A stretch of 23,484 nucleotides of DNA from Pelargonium cotyledonis (Eukaryota; Streptophyta; Magnoliopsida; Geraniales; Geraniaceae). The number at the start of each line of letters is the position of its first letter. The first letter of the stretch is position 1. Shown in pieces: positions 19,901-23,484 of the stretch. The translations under genes and the position numbers were made by a program. The stretch is taken from NCBI GenBank assembly GCA_036897625.1, contig JAYMTA010000873.1, positions 1 through 23,484 of the forward strand. Direction: 5' to 3'. Under the pieces are notes generated by a model. The model was not told the origin of the DNA. It saw only the letters and a list, made by a program, of their open reading frames with translations, and did no database searches.

Positions 19901-21357
19901 GAACAAGAAAGAGGGATGAATTATCACTTCCTGATGTGGAACTACCATGTGTAGCCTCTAATCTCCATAAATCTCCCCTTGCAACCAAAGAACTATCCAC
20001 ATCATTCGTTCTACTATCATAAGTTGAAGAAATATTTACGACACCCTGCATTGAATACACAATGAACTGTTAGAAAAACAAATAGAGACAATAAACTGAA
20101 ACCTAATTTATTCAATGACTAGGAAATTCTCAATACAGGCTTAAAATTTCATGGCAATTAGTTATCATTTGATGAGGCTGTTTCCTAGAGGCCTCTACTA
20201 GGTCTCTTCTTCTACTTTGTACAAGATCATCATGGGCATTTTTTATTCTATTAATGCCACAAAAGTTAAATTGTAAATTTTGATTATCAGTACAAACATA
20301 CAATCCAACTATACTTCAATAACCAAATATACTGGTGACCTAGAGGCTGCGGTTGGAGTAAGGGAATGATCCTCCCTGAACTCCATAATGGTGGGAGCGT
20401 AGTGCAATGGGGCGGCCTTTCCTTGTTAATTTGATATAACAAAATAGTTACAACCACAAAAGTTCTAGAAATAACAATCACCACATTGCATTCTTAAAGA
20501 TACATCATTCTGGTATGAATTAGCCGAGTTCAACAAGTATTTTTTTAAAAGCTACCTTATCTCCATATCCCATTTCTTTATAAATTTATCCAATAATACT
20601 AACCTATATTGCATTTAAACTTAACATGATTCTTGAAGCCGATTATATTTCTAGCTATATAAGCACACCAAATAACAAGCTTTACACATATAGTATGACA
20701 TTGTACTTGAACAAGCAAGCACTAGCACACATCAAAGCAAAGTTTTTCATAATAATATACAGATATGAACAACTCCAAAGTCTTTACCTGTGGTCTAGCA
20801 AGCTGCCCACCTGACTTTAGAGTATAACCCAGATTTTCATCATCAACCAACCAATTTGAACTGCCGTCATTTTCTGTAAACCCAATATCCCGCAACCGTT
20901 CTTTCAACAAACCCAATTCCAAATCCTCCTCTGTTTTCACACTCACATCGGATCTGTGTCTATTCCCATTGGCATCCACCCGAAACATCGACACCCCACT
21001 CTCCTCTTGCTTAAAAGGTACAGGCAATCGCCTAAAGAATTGGTGCACCACCCCATTCAAGGTAGCTCCGAAATCTGCACCAACCTGCCCAATCCTACTA
21101 CCAATATCAAGAATTGCAGAAACCCCATTTATCCCCAAATTGGCGCTTGCCAACCCAAAATCCTTTTTCACAAAATTCTGGCTTGGAAACTCAATGTCAA
21201 ATAGCTTTGACTTGGGCGGGTTTGGCCATGGGAAGGAGGGTGGAGCTATGTGATGAGACTGTATCAGACCCGTAAATCCTTGTGCAAGCCGGTCTGCCAA
21301 GTCCTGGCCTTGCCGTTGCACCTCCTCCCATGCCTCAAATGACCTTTCCACAGACAT
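16990..21357 (-). CDS. Conserved-looking plant protein, unnamed; candidate organelle outer-membrane beta-barrel
   Basis: Seven minus-strand exons: 20788-21357, 19806-20045, 19005-19094, 18520-18669, 18243-18367, 17666-17795 and 16990-17115. All borders are GT-AG and the frame is open throughout, giving 476 residues plus TGA. The only split codon is residue 392 (AG+T). Residues 5-33 look like an amphipathic helix (SFEAWEEVQRQGQDLADRLA); there is no signal peptide and no obvious transit peptide. Residues 119-190 are polar. From about 195 onward the sequence alternates short hydrophobic and polar runs with many Gly, Ser and Thr, such as LTYVSGEGLTTSAFLP and SGIVVRVDTPLSSVG. It ends ..SISVQINSGVEF: a terminal Phe with hydrophobic residues at alternate positions, like the beta-signal of outer-membrane barrels. 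I do not recognise the family. A plastid or mitochondrial outer-membrane site is inference. Confidence 0.8.
17251..17281. repeat. (TA)n(GA)n microsatellite
   Basis: (TA)5 at 17251-17260 is followed by a GA run with one GG interruption to 17281. It lies within the last intron (17116-17665) of the unnamed gene, about 135 bp from the final exon. Confidence 0.95.
17420..17570. repeat. Dispersed repeat patch in last intron of the unnamed gene
   Basis: Contains GAGCTGGCAATTTGAACCC and CAGGTTGGGTCGGGG. Similar words, GAGTTGTCAATTCAGGTTT and CAGGTTGGGTCCGGG, occur at 10631-10669. This suggests two decayed members of one non-coding family. Confidence 0.4.
20336..20425 (+). mobile_element. 3' fragment of an Au-like tRNA-derived SINE
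   Basis: The order GAGGCTGCGGTTGGAG, then ATCCTCCCTGAACTCC, GGTGGGAGCGTAGTGCA and GGGGCGGCCTTTCC follows the 3' half of the plant Au SINE as I know it: GGCTGCGTACA, CCCTTCCCCGGACCCC, GCGGGAGCTT, GTGCACCGGG, CCCTTT. The 5' tRNA-like part is not recognisable, so the copy is truncated or decayed. It lies in intron 1 (20046-20787) of the unnamed gene, in opposite orientation to it. Confidence 0.6.
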
Positions 21358-22300
21358 CTCCTAACGATTCTAAGCTAATACTGATTCTCTTCTCCTTCAA
21401 TACTCTCTGATGCTGTCAGTAAAACTCCACAAAATGATACTTTTCAGATTCAACACACTAAACGCCCACAACAAATTGTACAAATCTTGCAATTCGAAAT
21501 CCCAAATTCAGCCTAGAACTAGCAAAAGCTGGGGCTTTTTAGCTCAAAATGCTTGGTGAAAACTGCAAAAATGTACGAGCTTTTCTATTGCGTTACCTCA
21601 GATACATTTTAATACTTGTCCTCTCCGTCAAACACTTGATGAATCAATCCAATCCCTGCAATTCAGCGCCCAAGACAAAACTCACAGGCTATCGCCAATC
21701 ACCAAATCTGCAAAACTCAACCTCAAACGACACTCGAATTCTGTCAAATAGCCAACAACACAATCGAAGAAAACGCAAATTTCTATGGTTGTTCGGGTCA
21801 AAAGCTCCCAATTTTGGGTTTCAAACTTTTCGAACACATGAAAAATCAAACCAATTCCCGAAATAAAACGCCCGAGATAAAACGCATAGCCTGTCGCCAA
21901 TCATCGAATCTGCAAAACTCAATCTCAAACGAAAAACGAATTCTGTAAAACAGACAACAATACCATCGAATAAACGCAAAATTCTAGATTCGTTCGGCTT
22001 AAAAGCTCAAACTTTAGGGTTTCAAAATTTTCGAAGAAAGCGAAGGTGAGGAATTGGAAGATAAATTCACCGAAAAACGCAGTGAATTTGAGATCTTTAG
22101 ATTCTCCGACGCTGAACGAGCAGCGAAATCGAATCAAAACTGGAAATTGGAAATGGAAACGTTCGAATTTGGTGAGAAATCGAGAGAGGTAGATAGATAC
22201 TGAAGAAGGGGGATGAGGTATCAGAAATGGGGGCGTCTGGACAAAATGCGCGGGGGGTGAAATACGCACACCGTTTGGCTTGGAAGCCACGTGGATATGT
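21358..22300 (-). promoter_or_regulatory. Leader and promoter region of the unnamed gene
   Basis: On the minus strand this is the upstream region of the start at 21357. It contains a 202-bp tandem duplication (21667-22039), one telo-box (AAACCCTA on the minus strand, 22015-22022) and a perfect G-box within CCACGTGG at 22287-22294. A 5'UTR intron is possible but I cannot fix its borders. The immediate start context is GGAG-ATG with purine at -3. Confidence 0.4.
21667..22039. repeat. 202-bp tandem duplication in the leader of the unnamed gene
   Basis: CGCCC(A/G)AGA(C/T)AAAAC begins at 21667 and 21869. GCCAATCA recurs at 21694 and 21896, AATCTGCAAAACTCAA lies inside both copies, and TTTCGAA near 21831 recurs near 22032. 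The offset is 201-202 bp throughout. Copy 2 has TTTAGGGTTTC where copy 1 has TTTTGGGTTTC, so only copy 2 retains the telo-box. Confidence 0.85.
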
Positions 22301-23484
22301 AGATTTGGTTGAAGGGGTATGTTAACCTTACGCGTATAGTACGTAGACTCAGTCACTGCCAATGCCATTTCTTTTAGGGAACCTTAGACTCAGTCCGCTG
22401 CATGTTTTGGAAGTTAGATTGAGAACCGTTATTTCGCACGTGTTTCTTAATACAATGTAATAGAAATAGTGAAATACAAAACAATAATAAGACAATGGTC
22501 CATATATTATTAGAGTAAATTTTATATGTCTCAAATATCTATACAAAATGATGTGTCAAACAATAAGATATGATACATTATTTAATTTAGAGATAATAAC
22601 AGATAAGAGCCCATTTTTTTGTTCTATAACACATAATGCACTTAAATTTTAAAATGTAGTTTTGGGGATACTTTATTTATTTATACATTCGTAAACCGTT
22701 AAATATAATGGAAAATTTCAAAAAAATAGATCATGTGTCTTGCACATGACCAATTATTTTTTTATGTCCCAAAATACCCTTGTCTCCGTGGGAGACCATT
22801 CTTCAATGAATTTCATCCACAAGCCAAACCACTGTGTGTCTTCCCCTTCCCTCCTCCGCCGTTTGACATGTTGTCGGAGCTCCGCACCGGATTTCTTCAG
22901 AACTGAGTTCAAGCTCGAAACAAGATGACCATTATCACAGAGAACGAAATAGAACCTCTTCGATCTCCTACAGACTTGAAGTTTTGTTTGTGTTTTCAAT
23001 TTGAGTTCAATATTTTAATTTATGTTCAGAGCTTTATGTAAGACTTGAACTTTATAAATTTGCATGACACTTTAGAAAGAATAGCTATTGATTTTAGTTG
23101 ATAATAAAGAATAGGCTTTTAGATTAAAACAAAAACATATTGATCTTATTCAAGAACTCATCCTTATTGGACCTTGCTTGTCCCTTTTTTTTTATTAAGT
23201 ATTTTGCATGTCACTTTAAGAACTTGAAGTTTTTTTTGTTAAATGAGTTTTGAGTTTCAGTTTGCAAACACGAGCTCGAAATTTAATTTCGATTTGCGGA
23301 GTCGGGCAAACTTTAGTGATATGAAAAATCCAGTTGCCGGTGGCCGGAAATTTCAAGGTTTGAAGTTTACGGCTGCTGGATACTTGGTTTTTCCGAAATT
23401 AAAAATAAATTTAGTAAACAAATGCAAACTATGGTCTTGATTTTCCCAAATTTTTAGTTTCTGAAAATGAAAAAAAAAAATCTA
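22301..23484. other. Gene-free AT-rich sequence at right edge
   Basis: No convincing coding exon. Contains a short perfect inverted repeat, TCATGTG (22731-22737) and CACATGA (22743-22749), around a 5-base loop. A stretch at about 22760-22990 has higher GC and a minus-strand frame of 81 codons, but no recognised motif. It could be repeat-derived or the edge of a neighbouring gene. Confidence 0.4.

Noticed and set aside
20956-21253. Plus-strand open frames over the first exon of the unnamed gene
   Set aside because: They lie opposite a 190-codon exon that joins in frame to six further exons; no independent support.
22754-22999. 81-codon minus-strand frame near the right edge
   Set aside because: Starts with an ATG but shows no domain, no splice partners and no neighbouring exons. 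It could be repeat-derived or part of a gene beyond the window; not supportable as a gene.

Overview
The window reads as nuclear DNA of a flowering plant, most likely a eudicot. Coding exons are separated by AT-rich GT-AG introns, the recognisable proteins are plant-type, and MITE-, SINE- and other dispersed-repeat debris lies between and inside the genes. I see no prokaryotic, organellar or viral gene content, and no tRNA, rRNA or CRISPR. No sequence database was searched. Family calls rest on motifs I recognise, and exon borders were worked out by hand from reading frame and splice consensus.

Layout. (1) 1-736: promoter and leader of the first gene, with a Stowaway-like MITE end at 1-43 and three CACGTG G-boxes at 126-235. 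(2) 737-3959, plus strand: a BES1/BZR1-family transcription factor of the BEH3/BEH4 type, here called BEH-A. It has two main exons and probably a small third one. (3) 3960-6142: intergenic, AT-rich, with a degenerate dispersed repeat. (4) 6143-10264, plus strand: a second BES1/BZR1 paralogue, BEH-B, with the same exon layout and a 3.1-kb intron that holds a three-copy tandem repeat. (5) 10265-12034: 3' flank shared by convergent genes. (6) 12035-15862, minus strand: a five-exon gene for a 552-residue FYVE zinc-finger plus SYLF (Ysc84) protein. (7) 15863-16989: promoter of that gene and a dispersed repeat. (8) 16990-21357, minus strand: a seven-exon gene for a 476-residue protein I cannot name, with a C-terminal half that looks beta-strand-rich and ends like a beta-barrel. 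(9) 21358-23484: its leader and promoter, with a 202-bp tandem duplication, then gene-free sequence.

The four genes do not form an obvious pathway. BEH-A and BEH-B are a tandem duplicate pair: same strand, same intron position and phase, and 63 of 72 exon-1 residues identical. They have diverged in an informative way. BEH-B carries four clustered replacements in a normally invariant helix of the DNA-binding domain. BEH-A has G-boxes and a BR-response element in its promoter that BEH-B lacks. At the C-terminus, BEH-A keeps a strong splice donor that BEH-B has lost. The FYVE-SYLF protein is expected to act at phosphoinositide-containing endomembranes. The fourth protein may sit in a plastid or mitochondrial outer membrane.

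I see no wholly new system. The most interesting content is the divergence of the tandem BES1/BZR1 pair, the repeat and duplication events inside gene structures (a stop codon, an intron, a leader), and the unnamed barrel-like protein.
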